A stretch of 64,000 nt of DNA from Dermatobacter hominis (GTDB lineage Bacteria; Actinomycetota; Acidimicrobiia; Acidimicrobiales; Microtrichaceae), in contig NZ_CP085840.1 in NCBI RefSeq assembly GCF_020715685.1, positions 2,108,001 through 2,172,000 of the forward strand, in the 5' to 3' direction. Under the pieces are notes generated by a model. It worked only from the letters and a program-made list of their open reading frames with translations, had not been told where the DNA came from and searched no databases. A program made the translations under genes and the position numbers. This document shows, piece by piece, positions 24,341 through 32,413 of the stretch; positions within the stretch are counted from its first letter, which is position 1, and every line of letters begins with the position of its first letter.

Positions 24341-24625
24341 ATGGCCGAACGGGGATACACCGCCACCAAGGACCAGCTGCAGGCCCGGCTCCGCCGGATC
24401 GAGGGCCAGGTGCGCGGCGTGGCGCGCATGGTCGACGAGGACCGCTACTGCATCGATGTGCTGACCCAGATCAGCGCCATCCGGGCCGCGCTCGACAAGG
24501 TCGCGCTCGGGCTGCTCGACGACCACGCACGCCACTGCCTGGTCGGCGGGCACGGGGGCCCGACCGACCCCGACGAGCAGGTCGAGGAGCTGATGGGCGC
24601 GGTCGGTCGGCTCCTCACCCGCTGA
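24341..24625 (+). CDS. csoR: Copper-sensing repressor CsoR
   Basis: 94 residues, all-helical DUF156 family. The Cu(I) ligands are all in place: Cys37, His62 and Cys66, with the same spacing as in characterised CsoR. QLQARLRRIEGQVRGVARMV is the signature first helix. Copper binding releases DNA, which should derepress itself and copZ through the palindrome at 24302-24316. The ATG at 24341 lies six bases after TACCCT (leaderless). An in-frame ATG at 24317 would overlap the promoter and is unlikely. Confidence 0.93.
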   Translation: MAERGYTATKDQLQARLRRIEGQVRGVARMVDEDRYCIDVLTQISAIRAALDKVALGLLDDHARHCLVGGHGGPTDPDEQVEELMGAVGRLLTR

Positions 24626-24644
24626 TGGTCCCCGGCCGGCCCGC

Positions 24645-25631
24645 TCACACCTTCTCGTAGGTGTCGAAGCGGTGGGTCGCCCAGTTGCCGGCGAGCACCG
24701 CCGGGTAGCGGGGCGGATCGTCCTCGTCGCTGCAGCCCGGCAGGCACTCGATGAGGGCGTCGAAGTCCGGGTGCTGGAAGTACGGGATCGAGATCCTGGT
24801 CCGCTGCTCCCCGGGCTCCGGGTTGCGCACCCGGTGCTCGGTGGCCACCCACCGGTCGTTGGTCCACTTCGCCATCAGGTCGCCGAGGTTCACGATGAAC
24901 GCCCCCGGCTCGTGGTCGATCGGCGTCCACCGGCCCGACCGGTCGAGCACCTCGATGCCGGCCGGTCCGTCGTCCTGGTAGACGATCGTGAGCGAGCCGA
25001 TGTCGGTGTGCGCCCCGAACCGGTGGCCCTCGAACTCGGCGTCGGGCGTCAGGTAGAGGTTGCAGGCCAGGTAGGACGGATGGCGCCGGAACCGGGACTC
25101 GAGGTGCCCCTCCGGCAGGTCGAGGGCGAGGGCCATCAGCGACAGCAGCGCCATGCCCAGGTCGTCGACCGCCTCGTGGTAGCGCTTCCACGCCTCGGCC
25201 AGCCCGGCCGGCCGCTCCGGCCACACGTTCGGCTCGGCCCGGCGGACCCACTCGTCGTCGTAGCCGGCGGCGGCGACGTCCTCGGGCGAGTCGAACCGGC
25301 TCATCTCCACCTGCTCCCGGACCCGGACGGGCCGTCCCCCGTCGTCGGCGGTCGTGGCGGCGTCGCGGACCGACCAGCCCCGGAACTCGTTGCCGGTGAC
25401 CGACGCGAACCGGGCCTTGTACTCGTCGGGCTGCGCGAAGAACTCGGCGGTCGACCGGCGCACGTCGTCGATGAGCTGCTGGTCGATGCCGTGCCCCGTG
25501 ATCGTGAAGAAGCCGATGTCCCGGCAGGCCTCGTCGATCTGGCGCGCCAGCGCGGATCGGGCGACGGGGTCGCCACCGAGTGCGAGCGAGAGGTCGAGGC
25601 GAGGGATGACAGGAGCGGTGGCGGTCGTCAT
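24645..25631 (-). CDS. 2-oxoglutarate/Fe(II)-dependent oxygenase, isopenicillin N synthase-like
   Basis: 328 residues. The N-terminal DIOX_N domain (ACRDIGFFTITGHGID) is followed by the 2OG-Fe(II) catalytic domain. The iron triad is His208 and Asp210 (HTDIGSLTIVYQ) and His266 (TEHRV). RISIPYF supplies the R-x-S motif that binds the 2-oxoglutarate carboxylate. It should hydroxylate or otherwise oxidise a small molecule. CATGCT lies six bases before the ATG. It is divergent from a paralogue at 25739. Both share a RFDSPEDV-AAGY segment and an EPNVWP motif, so they are related by duplication. Substrate unknown. Confidence 0.9.
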   Translation of the reverse strand: MTTATAPVIPRLDLSLALGGDPVARSALARQIDEACRDIGFFTITGHGIDQQLIDDVRRSTAEFFAQPDEYKARFASVTGNEFRGWSVRDAATTADDGGRPVRVREQVEMSRFDSPEDVAAAGYDDEWVRRAEPNVWPERPAGLAEAWKRYHEAVDDLGMALLSLMALALDLPEGHLESRFRRHPSYLACNLYLTPDAEFEGHRFGAHTDIGSLTIVYQDDGPAGIEVLDRSGRWTPIDHEPGAFIVNLGDLMAKWTNDRWVATEHRVRNPEPGEQRTRISIPYFQHPDFDALIECLPGCSDEDDPPRYPAVLAGNWATHRFDTYEKV

Positions 25632-25738
25632 GGACCCAGCATGCGGCCTCCGGCAGGACGGGTTCCGTTGCGATCGTGTTTCGTGGCGCGCCCCGCCGGG
25701 CGATCGACGCCACCTCGCCCGTACCATGGCGCCCGTCC

Positions 25739-26821
25739 ATGACCCGAACCACCGACCGAGCGGAGCTGCCCGTCGTCGACCTCGGTCGGCGGACCGGCGT
25801 GGGCACGGCGGCGGCGCTGCAGGACGCGGCCCGCCAGCTCGACGCGGCGCTCCGCGACGTCGGGGCCTTCGAGCTCGTCGGTCACGGCATCCCCGCCGAC
25901 CTGTTCCGGCGGACGATGGACGCATCGAAGGAGCTGTTCGCGCTCGACCGCCGCGCCAAGGAGGCGCTGCGGTCGCCGAGCGGCAACCCGTTCCACGGCT
26001 ACACGACCCGCGAGGTCGGCGATCCGCCGATCCTCATCCGGGAGATCTACGAGTCCGGCCGGTTCGACTCACCCGAGGACGTGCTCGCCGCCGGCTACGG
26101 GCCGGAGCAGTCGGAGCTGGTCGAGCCGAACGTGTGGCCACGGCGGCCCCGGCGCTTCCGCGCCGCGATGACGACCTACCACGCCGTGATGGAGGAGCTC
26201 GGCGACCGCCTGCTGTCGGTCGCCGCCATCGCGCTCGGTCTGCGGGCGGACTGGTTCCGCGAGCGGTTCGACCGGCAGGCGTCGTACCTGGCGTGCGTGA
26301 ACTACCCGCCGCAGTTCGCCACCGCGCGGGAGCGCATGCCGCGCATGGGACCCCACGCCGACTTCGGGACGCTGTCGATCTTCGCGTTCGACGACTCGCC
26401 CGGGCGCATGCAGGTCCACGTCGGCGGGACGCCCGACGAGCGGGCGCGGCTGGCCGCCGACGTGATGTCGTCGATCGCGGACCCCGACGACGACACCCCC
26501 GATGGGCCCGACCCCGAGCTGCCCGGGACGTGGGTCGAGGTGACCGGCTCGGGTGACCGGCTCCTCGTCTGCGCCGGCGAGATGCTGGCCCGCTGGACCG
26601 ACGACCGGTGGAGCGCGGCGCTGCACCGCGTCGCGTCGCCCAGCGACCGGGACCCGGCGCTCAGCCGGACTGCGCTCGCCTACTACCAGTACCCGAACCT
26701 CGACACCGAGATCGCCGCGCTGCCGACGTGCCTGCCGCCCGGCGCCACGCCCCGCCAGCCGCCGGTCCTGGCCGGCGTGCTCGCCCACCAGCGCAAGAAC
26801 CACCGCCACCCCTGGTTCTGA
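25739..26821 (+). CDS. 2-oxoglutarate/Fe(II)-dependent oxygenase paralogue with insertion
   Basis: 360 residues, same family and same GRFDSPEDVLAAGY and EPNVWP motifs as the divergent gene at 24645. The iron ligands are His206, Asp208 (PHADFGTLS) and His296 (LHRVAS). The expected R-x-S is R310-T-A, so the serine is replaced. An Asp/Pro-rich insertion of about 40 residues after GRMQVHVGG separates the two halves of the catalytic barrel. Both changes suggest altered cosubstrate or substrate handling. TACCAT lies 11 bases before the ATG, so the leader is very short. The shared promoter region of about 107 bases may drive both genes. Confidence 0.88.
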   Translation: MTRTTDRAELPVVDLGRRTGVGTAAALQDAARQLDAALRDVGAFELVGHGIPADLFRRTMDASKELFALDRRAKEALRSPSGNPFHGYTTREVGDPPILIREIYESGRFDSPEDVLAAGYGPEQSELVEPNVWPRRPRRFRAAMTTYHAVMEELGDRLLSVAAIALGLRADWFRERFDRQASYLACVNYPPQFATARERMPRMGPHADFGTLSIFAFDDSPGRMQVHVGGTPDERARLAADVMSSIADPDDDTPDGPDPELPGTWVEVTGSGDRLLVCAGEMLARWTDDRWSAALHRVASPSDRDPALSRTALAYYQYPNLDTEIAALPTCLPPGATPRQPPVLAGVLAHQRKNHRHPWF

Positions 26822-26910
26822 CCCGCGCCCCGCCCCCGCGCTCGGGCCCCGGGCGGCGGTTCACGGTGCCGTAACAGCAGGAGCGACGGCATCCGTTGTC
26901 GGATGGGTCC

Positions 26911-28704
26911 GTGCGAGAACACGTCGACCCCCAGATCCGCGCCCGAGCCGTCCAGGCGGCCCGGGGCACGGCCCCCTTCGACCTCCTCCTGACCGGCGGC
27001 ACCGTCGTGGACGTCGGGACCGGGCTGCTCAAGGAGGCCGACGTCGGCGTGGTCGGGCCGCTCGTCGCGAGCGTGCACCCGCGCGGGTCGCGCACCGACG
27101 CGGCCGAGGTCGTCGACGTCACCGGCCGTCACGTGGCGCCCGGCTTCATCGACATGCACGTCCACTTCGAGAGCTCGATGCTCACCCCCGGCCCCTACGC
27201 CGCAGCGGTGGCGCCGCGCGGGACCACGACGGTGTTCGCCGATCCGCACGAGCTCGCCAACGTGGTCGGCGTCGAGGGCGTGCGCTACGCGGTCGACGCC
27301 AGCCGCGGCCTCCCCGTCCGCTACATCGTCCAGGCGCCGTCGTGCGTGCCGCCGCAGCCGGGACTCGAGCTGTCGGGCTACGACGTCGATCCCGACGAGG
27401 TGGCGACGATGCTGTCGTGGCCCGAGGTCGGCGGCGTCGCCGAGGTGATGGACATGCTGGGCGTGCTCGGCGCCGACGAGCGCATGGTCGGGGTGGTCGC
27501 CGCCGGGCTCGAGTCCGGCAAGCTCGTCTCGGGCCACGCCGCCAGCCTGCGCGGACCCGAGCTGCAGGCCTACCTGTCGGCCGGCATCGACTCGGACCAC
27601 GAGATCTTCGTCGAGGGCGACGTCATGGCCCGCCTGGACGCCGGGATGACCGTCGAGCTCCGGGGCGAGGTCGCGGCCGTCCTGCCCGAGGTGGTGGCGC
27701 AGCTGGCCGAGCTGCCGGAGCTGCCGACCCACCTCGTCCTCTGCACCGACGACCTGTTCGCGAACACGTTGCTGCGCGACGGCGGCCTGGACCGCGTGAT
27801 CCGGATGCTCGTCCGCCTCGGTCTGCCGCCGGTGCGGGCCATCCGCCTCGCGACCTACCACGCCGCGTACCGGCTCGGCCGGCCCGACCTCGGGCTCGTC
27901 GCGGCCGGCCGGCGCGCCGACCTCGTCGTGATCGGCTCGCTCGCCGACGTGGAGGTGCTCGACGTCTACGCCGACGGCCGGCTCGTCGCCTCGGGCGGCT
28001 CGATGGTCGTCGACGTCGAGGAGGGAGCGGCCACCGCGCCGTTCGACACCCTCCACCTCCAGCCACTGTCCCCCGACGACTTCGTCCTGCGCCTCCCGAG
28101 CACCGACGACGGGACGGTGACCGTGCGCACCGTCGACGGCCGCATCATGACCACCTGGGGGTCGCTCGAGGTCGCCGTCGCCGATGGCGCGGTGCAGCTC
28201 CCCGACACCGCGCTGCTCCAGGCCGTCGTGCACCGGCACGGGCGGATCGACCCCGAGGTGCAGCTCACGGTCGCGACCGGCTGGGGCGCCCCGTGGACGG
28301 GCGCGATCGCCACCACCGTCTCGCACGACACGCACAACCTCGTCGTGTTCGGCCGCGATCCCGACGCCATGGCCGCCGCGGCCAACCGCGTCATCGCCGA
28401 CGGCGGGGGCGTCGCCGTGGCCGTCCCCGCTGCGGTGCCGGGAGGAGCGGCCGAGGTGCTGGCCTCGATCGCCCTGCCGGTCGCGGGCATCCTCTCGCCG
28501 CTGCCGTGCGAGGAGGTCGCCGAGCTGCAGGACGCCGTCGAGGCCGCGGCCGCGGCCGTCGGGCTCCCGCCCGGGGCGCTGAGCCAGCCGCTCATGCAGG
28601 TGATGGCGTCGAGCCTGGCGTGCCTCCCGGGCCCGCACCTGACCGACCTCGGCATCGTCGACGGCGACCTCGGCGTGCTGGTGACCGACCTCGTCCTGGA
28701 CTGA
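26911..28704 (+). CDS. ade: Adenine deaminase
   Basis: About 597 residues. Amidohydrolase-fold motifs of the family are in order: FDLLLTGGTVVDV, FIDMHVHFESSMLTP (metal-binding HxH), TTTVFADPHELANVVG, VSGHAASLRGPEL, LCTDDLF, and the C-terminal adenine deaminase domain with TVSHDTHNLVVFGRD. It converts adenine to hypoxanthine and ammonia for purine salvage or nitrogen supply. The start is uncertain: GTG at 26911 has GGATGGG close upstream, while a TTG at 26896 lies inside a small hairpin (CATCCG-TTGT-CGGATG). Convergent with the glycosyltransferase gene, 13 bases apart. Confidence 0.9.
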   Translation: MREHVDPQIRARAVQAARGTAPFDLLLTGGTVVDVGTGLLKEADVGVVGPLVASVHPRGSRTDAAEVVDVTGRHVAPGFIDMHVHFESSMLTPGPYAAAVAPRGTTTVFADPHELANVVGVEGVRYAVDASRGLPVRYIVQAPSCVPPQPGLELSGYDVDPDEVATMLSWPEVGGVAEVMDMLGVLGADERMVGVVAAGLESGKLVSGHAASLRGPELQAYLSAGIDSDHEIFVEGDVMARLDAGMTVELRGEVAAVLPEVVAQLAELPELPTHLVLCTDDLFANTLLRDGGLDRVIRMLVRLGLPPVRAIRLATYHAAYRLGRPDLGLVAAGRRADLVVIGSLADVEVLDVYADGRLVASGGSMVVDVEEGAATAPFDTLHLQPLSPDDFVLRLPSTDDGTVTVRTVDGRIMTTWGSLEVAVADGAVQLPDTALLQAVVHRHGRIDPEVQLTVATGWGAPWTGAIATTVSHDTHNLVVFGRDPDAMAAAANRVIADGGGVAVAVPAAVPGGAAEVLASIALPVAGILSPLPCEEVAELQDAVEAAAAAVGLPPGALSQPLMQVMASSLACLPGPHLTDLGIVDGDLGVLVTDLVLD

Positions 28705-28717
28705 CCCGCCCGCTCCG

Positions 28718-31018
28718 TCACGAGGTCGGGGCGGTGAGGTCGTACATCGTCACGTCGCCGACCTCGACCGAGGCGAAGTTCGAACGGACCCAGCTCGAGA
28801 TCTCGGCGCCGACGTCCGAGCCGCCCATCGCCCCGCCGCCGACGCCGCCGGCGACGAACCAGTGGACCCGGCCGTCGGCGACGACCTCCTGGAACTCCTC
28901 GAGCGTCGGTGACGGGTCGCTGCCGTTGAAGCCGCCGATGGCCATGACGGCCTCGCCGCTGGCGAGCTGGTAGCCGGCGGCGTTGTTCGACCCGACGGTC
29001 GCCAGCACCCAGTCGAAGCCCGAGGCGCCAGCCTGCAGCGCGGCGACCGTCGCGTCGGTCGGCGTGGTCGCGTCGAGCAGGCCGCCCATGCCGCCCTGGC
29101 GACCGCCGGCCCCCTGCGGGGACGTCCCGGCCGGCGGGGAGGCGCCCTGCGTGGTCGTGCCGCCCTGGCCACCGAAGACCGGAGTTCCCCCCTGGCCACC
29201 CAAGGCCGGGGGTCCGCCCTGGCCACCGAAGGCGGGAGGCCCGCCCTGGCCACCGAAGGCGGGAGGCCCGCCCTGGCCACCGAAGGCCGGCATCCCGCCC
29301 GGACCGCCGCGCAGGCCGCCCGGCCCGCCGCTCCCCATCGCCGGACCGGCCGTCACGATCGATCCCGAGTGCGGGGTGGCGATGGTCGTCGCCGAGGCGG
29401 CGATCGGCGCCGCCAGACCGGCACCGACCGCCAGCAGCGCCCCGACGGCGGTCGCGGTGACCGCGCCGCGCCGGACGCGGTCGCCGAGGAGCAGCAGCAC
29501 GACGGCGACCACCGACGTCGCGACGACCGCCGGGGTCAGCCAGGCGTTCCAGCCGGTCGTCCGCCCGAGCAGCGCCGCGGTCCACGCCGCGGTGGCCGCG
29601 ACCACGCCGGCCATCACGACCCGCGTGACGAGCGAGTGGCGACGGTCCCACGCCAGCGAGGCGCCGATGCCGACCACCGCGCCGATCGCCGGCGCCAGGG
29701 CGACCGTGTAGTACTCGTGGATGATCCCCTGGCCGAGGCTGAACACGACGCCGGTGATCACCAGCCAGCCGCCCCACAGGATCAGCGCGGCGCGGCTCCG
29801 GTCGGTCCGCGGTCGGCGCGAGGTCCACACCAGACCCGCGAGGAGCAGGAGCAGCGCCGCGGGCAGCAGCCACGAGGCCTGGCCGCCGAACGCCTCGTTG
29901 AACATCCGCAGGATGCCCGTCGGCCCCCAGTTCCCACCGGCACCACCGGCACCGCCGGCACCGCCGACCGACCCGGTCTCGTCGCCCGTCAGCCGGCCGA
30001 GGCCGTTGTAGCCGAACACCAGCTCGAGGACGCTGTTCGTCTGCGACCCGCCGATGTAGGGCCGGCTCGACGCCGGCCAGAGCTCGACGACCGCCACCCA
30101 CCAGCCGGCGCCGACGATCGTCGCCGCGCCCATGGCGGCCAGGTCCCGGACCCGGCGCCAGAAGGTCGTCGGCGCCGCGACCAGGTACGCCAGTGCGAAG
30201 GCCGGCAGCACCACGAACGCCTGGAGCATCTTGGCGAGGAAGGCGAAGCCCACGAGGCCGCCGGCCAGCACGAGCCAGCGCCAGCCCGAGCCCGTGGCCC
30301 GCACGTCCTCGGCGGCCTCGGCGGCCTCGGCGTCGGCCGCGGCCTCCACGTCGGCGTCGGCCTCGGCGGTGGTCGCACCGGCGCGACCGCCCTCGATCGC
30401 CCGCGTGACCGCCGCGGCCGCGGCGCAGAGCAGCAGGACGAGCAGCGCGTCGGGGTTGTTGAACCGGAACATCAGCGCGGCGACCGGGGTCGCGGCGAAC
30501 ACCAGGCCGGCGAGGAGGGCGGCGCCGGGCCGGAACCACCGCTTCACCGTGGCCACGACCAGGGCCACGCTGCCGACGCCCATGAGCGCCTGCGGGACGA
30601 GGATGGACCACGCGCTCACGCCGAACACCCGCGCCGAGAGGCCCATGACCCACAGCGCAGCGGGCGCCTTGTCGACGGTGATCGAGTTCGACGCGTCGAA
30701 CGAGCCGAAGAACCACGCCTTCCAGCTCTGCGACCCGGCCTGGACGGCGGCCGAGTAGTAGGAGTTCGCCCACCCCGACGCGCCGAGGTCCCAGAGGTAC
30801 GCGACGGCGGTGACGGCCAGCAGCGCCCACAGCAGCGGCCGGTACCAGCTCGGGTCGGCCGGCCGGCCGCGCCACAGGCGGTGCCAGCGCGACGGCCGGC
30901 CCGCGGTGGCGTCGGCCGGCGGGGTCGGGGGCGCGCCGGCCTCCGGGCCGGGAGGCGCCGGGATCCCGCCCAGCGGCGGCGCTGCGAGGCGCGCCGCGGT
31001 GTCGTCGATCGTGGTCAT
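28718..31018 (-). CDS. GT39/ArnT-like membrane glycosyltransferase with Gly/Gln repeat region
   Basis: 766 residues, about ten to twelve membrane segments. The first extracytoplasmic loop has SYYSAAVQAGSQSWKAWFFGSFD and SITVDKAPAALWVMGLS, typical of the PMT/ArnT superfamily that uses polyprenyl-phosphate sugars outside the membrane. After the last helices there is a Gly-rich linker made of 9-residue repeats (GGQGGPPAF type, about residues 574-618). A soluble C-terminal domain follows, ending VEVGDVTMYDLTAP. The ATG overlaps the stop of the GT2/GtrA gene (ATGA), so that enzyme probably supplies the lipid-linked sugar. Acceptor unknown. Confidence 0.88.
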   Translation of the reverse strand: MTTIDDTAARLAAPPLGGIPAPPGPEAGAPPTPPADATAGRPSRWHRLWRGRPADPSWYRPLLWALLAVTAVAYLWDLGASGWANSYYSAAVQAGSQSWKAWFFGSFDASNSITVDKAPAALWVMGLSARVFGVSAWSILVPQALMGVGSVALVVATVKRWFRPGAALLAGLVFAATPVAALMFRFNNPDALLVLLLCAAAAAVTRAIEGGRAGATTAEADADVEAAADAEAAEAAEDVRATGSGWRWLVLAGGLVGFAFLAKMLQAFVVLPAFALAYLVAAPTTFWRRVRDLAAMGAATIVGAGWWVAVVELWPASSRPYIGGSQTNSVLELVFGYNGLGRLTGDETGSVGGAGGAGGAGGNWGPTGILRMFNEAFGGQASWLLPAALLLLLAGLVWTSRRPRTDRSRAALILWGGWLVITGVVFSLGQGIIHEYYTVALAPAIGAVVGIGASLAWDRRHSLVTRVVMAGVVAATAAWTAALLGRTTGWNAWLTPAVVATSVVAVVLLLLGDRVRRGAVTATAVGALLAVGAGLAAPIAASATTIATPHSGSIVTAGPAMGSGGPGGLRGGPGGMPAFGGQGGPPAFGGQGGPPAFGGQGGPPALGGQGGTPVFGGQGGTTTQGASPPAGTSPQGAGGRQGGMGGLLDATTPTDATVAALQAGASGFDWVLATVGSNNAAGYQLASGEAVMAIGGFNGSDPSPTLEEFQEVVADGRVHWFVAGGVGGGAMGGSDVGAEISSWVRSNFASVEVGDVTMYDLTAPTS
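29163..29297. repeat. 27-bp in-frame tandem repeat inside the glycosyltransferase gene
   Basis: Five units starting with CCCTGGCCACC at 29163, 29190, 29217, 29244 and 29271, exactly 27 bases apart. The last three are almost identical. They encode 9-residue GGQGGxPxF units. Confidence 0.95.
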
Positions 31019-32265
31019 CGGTGGGCCTCCAGGGGGGCGGTGGGCGTGGGGATCGGGTCGGCCCCGGGCGCGTAGACCCAGCGCCGGAGCAGCACGAACT
31101 TGAGCGCGGCGGTGCAGCCGTCGACGACGAGCACCGCGAGCAGCGGGAGCACCAGGCCGGTCGCGCCGGCGAGGTCGAGGAGCACCAGCACGGCGGTGCT
31201 GACGACGAGCGGGACGGCGCCGAGCAGCAGCGTGCCGAGGAAGTGCCGGGAGCGGCCGGACCGCCCCCGCAGGTCGAACGTGAACCGGCGGTTGGCGGCG
31301 GCGTTGGCCACGGCGCAGATCGCGAAGGCCACCGCGTTGGCCGCGACCGTGCCGATCGTCGGCGCCGTCAGCAGGAACAGCGCCGCGGCGACGACCGTGC
31401 TCACGATGCCGATCGAGGCGAAGCGGATCAGCTGGTCGACCCGGCCCAGCGGCGCGACGCGCGCCGTGGGGCGGTCGGGCATCACGACGTCGCCGCGTGA
31501 CAGTCGGCCGAGCAGCCGGGCGATCCCGAGCAGGTCGTCGCGCGCCGTGGCCGCCACGTCGACGCGCGAGTCGGGGTCGTCGATCCAGTCGACCGGGACC
31601 TCGTGGATCCTCAACCCGTTGTGCTCGGCCACGGCGAGGAGCTCGGTGTCGAAGAACCAGGCGTCGTCCTCGACGAGCGGGAGCAGGTCGGCCGCCGCGT
31701 CGGCCCGCAGCGCCTTGAACCCGCACTGCGCGTCGCTGAACGACGTGCGGAGCGTCGTGCGGACGATCCGGTTGTAGGTGCGGGAGATGACCTCGCGCCT
31801 CGGGCCCCGCACGACCTGCGAGCCGCCCGCCAACCGCGAGCCGATCGCGACGTCGGAATGGCCCGACACGAGCGGCGCGACGAGCGGCAGCAGCGCGTCG
31901 AGGTCGGTCGAGAGGTCGACGTCCATGTAGGCCACGACGGCGGCCGTCGACGTCGACCAGGCCGCCCGCAGCGCCCGACCCCGGCCCTTGCGGTCGAGGT
32001 GCAGCACGCGGATGCCGCCGAGCTCGGCGGCGATTCGGCGGGCGACCTCGAGCGTCGCGTCGGTCGACGCGTTGTCGGCGATCGTGATCGTCCAGCTCAG
32101 CGGGAAGCGGTCCGACAGGTACGCGTGCAGGGTCCGGATCGACCGGGCGAGGCCGGCGGCCTCGTCGTGGACGGGGACGACCACGTCGACCTCGACGCGG
32201 CGGAGGCCGGGCGGTGAGGGGGCGGCGCCGGCGGACGTCCCGGCGACGGCGGTGGCGGGTTGCAT
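31015..32265 (-). CDS. GT2 polyprenyl-phosphate glycosyltransferase fused to a GtrA-like membrane domain
   Basis: 416 residues. The N-terminal half is a DPM-type GT2 domain: VDVVVPVHDEAAGLARSI, TIADNASTDATLEVA, YMDVDLSTDLDALLPL (metal-binding DxD-like) and SDAQCGFKALRADAA. The C-terminal third has about four membrane helices in the GtrA arrangement (RFASIGIVSTVVAAALFLL and NRRFTFDLRG). It should load a sugar onto a polyprenyl phosphate and help pass it to the outer leaflet for the overlapping GT39-like enzyme. A weak hexamer, GATCGT, lies six bases before the ATG. It is the first gene of the two-gene operon. Confidence 0.9.
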   Translation of the reverse strand: MQPATAVAGTSAGAAPSPPGLRRVEVDVVVPVHDEAAGLARSIRTLHAYLSDRFPLSWTITIADNASTDATLEVARRIAAELGGIRVLHLDRKGRGRALRAAWSTSTAAVVAYMDVDLSTDLDALLPLVAPLVSGHSDVAIGSRLAGGSQVVRGPRREVISRTYNRIVRTTLRTSFSDAQCGFKALRADAAADLLPLVEDDAWFFDTELLAVAEHNGLRIHEVPVDWIDDPDSRVDVAATARDDLLGIARLLGRLSRGDVVMPDRPTARVAPLGRVDQLIRFASIGIVSTVVAAALFLLTAPTIGTVAANAVAFAICAVANAAANRRFTFDLRGRSGRSRHFLGTLLLGAVPLVVSTAVLVLLDLAGATGLVLPLLAVLVVDGCTAALKFVLLRRWVYAPGADPIPTPTAPLEAHR

Positions 32266-32354
32266 GCGCCAACGATCACGTCCGCACCTGCGAACCGCCC
32301 CGGGGCCGGCTGGGAGGTGCCCGAGAACACGGCGGCCACCGCCCACGGTGCTCC

Positions 32355-32394
32355 GTCACGCCTGGCGGTGCCGATCGGCACCGCCAGGCGTGAC
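32355..32394 (-). terminator. Perfect 40-base palindrome downstream of the DTG lipoprotein gene
   Basis: GTCACGCCTGGCGGTGCC, then GATC, then the exact reverse complement: 20-base arms with no mismatch. It lies 20 bases past the stop of the gene ending at 32414 and upstream of the GT2 gene on the same strand, so a terminator is the simplest reading. Confidence 0.65.
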
Positions 32395-32413
32395 AGAGCG
32401 GTGTGGGCCCAGC

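Noticed and set aside
26890-26905. Riboswitch-like hairpin before adenine deaminase
   Set aside because: A 6-bp stem with a 4-base loop, without a conserved purine-riboswitch core.
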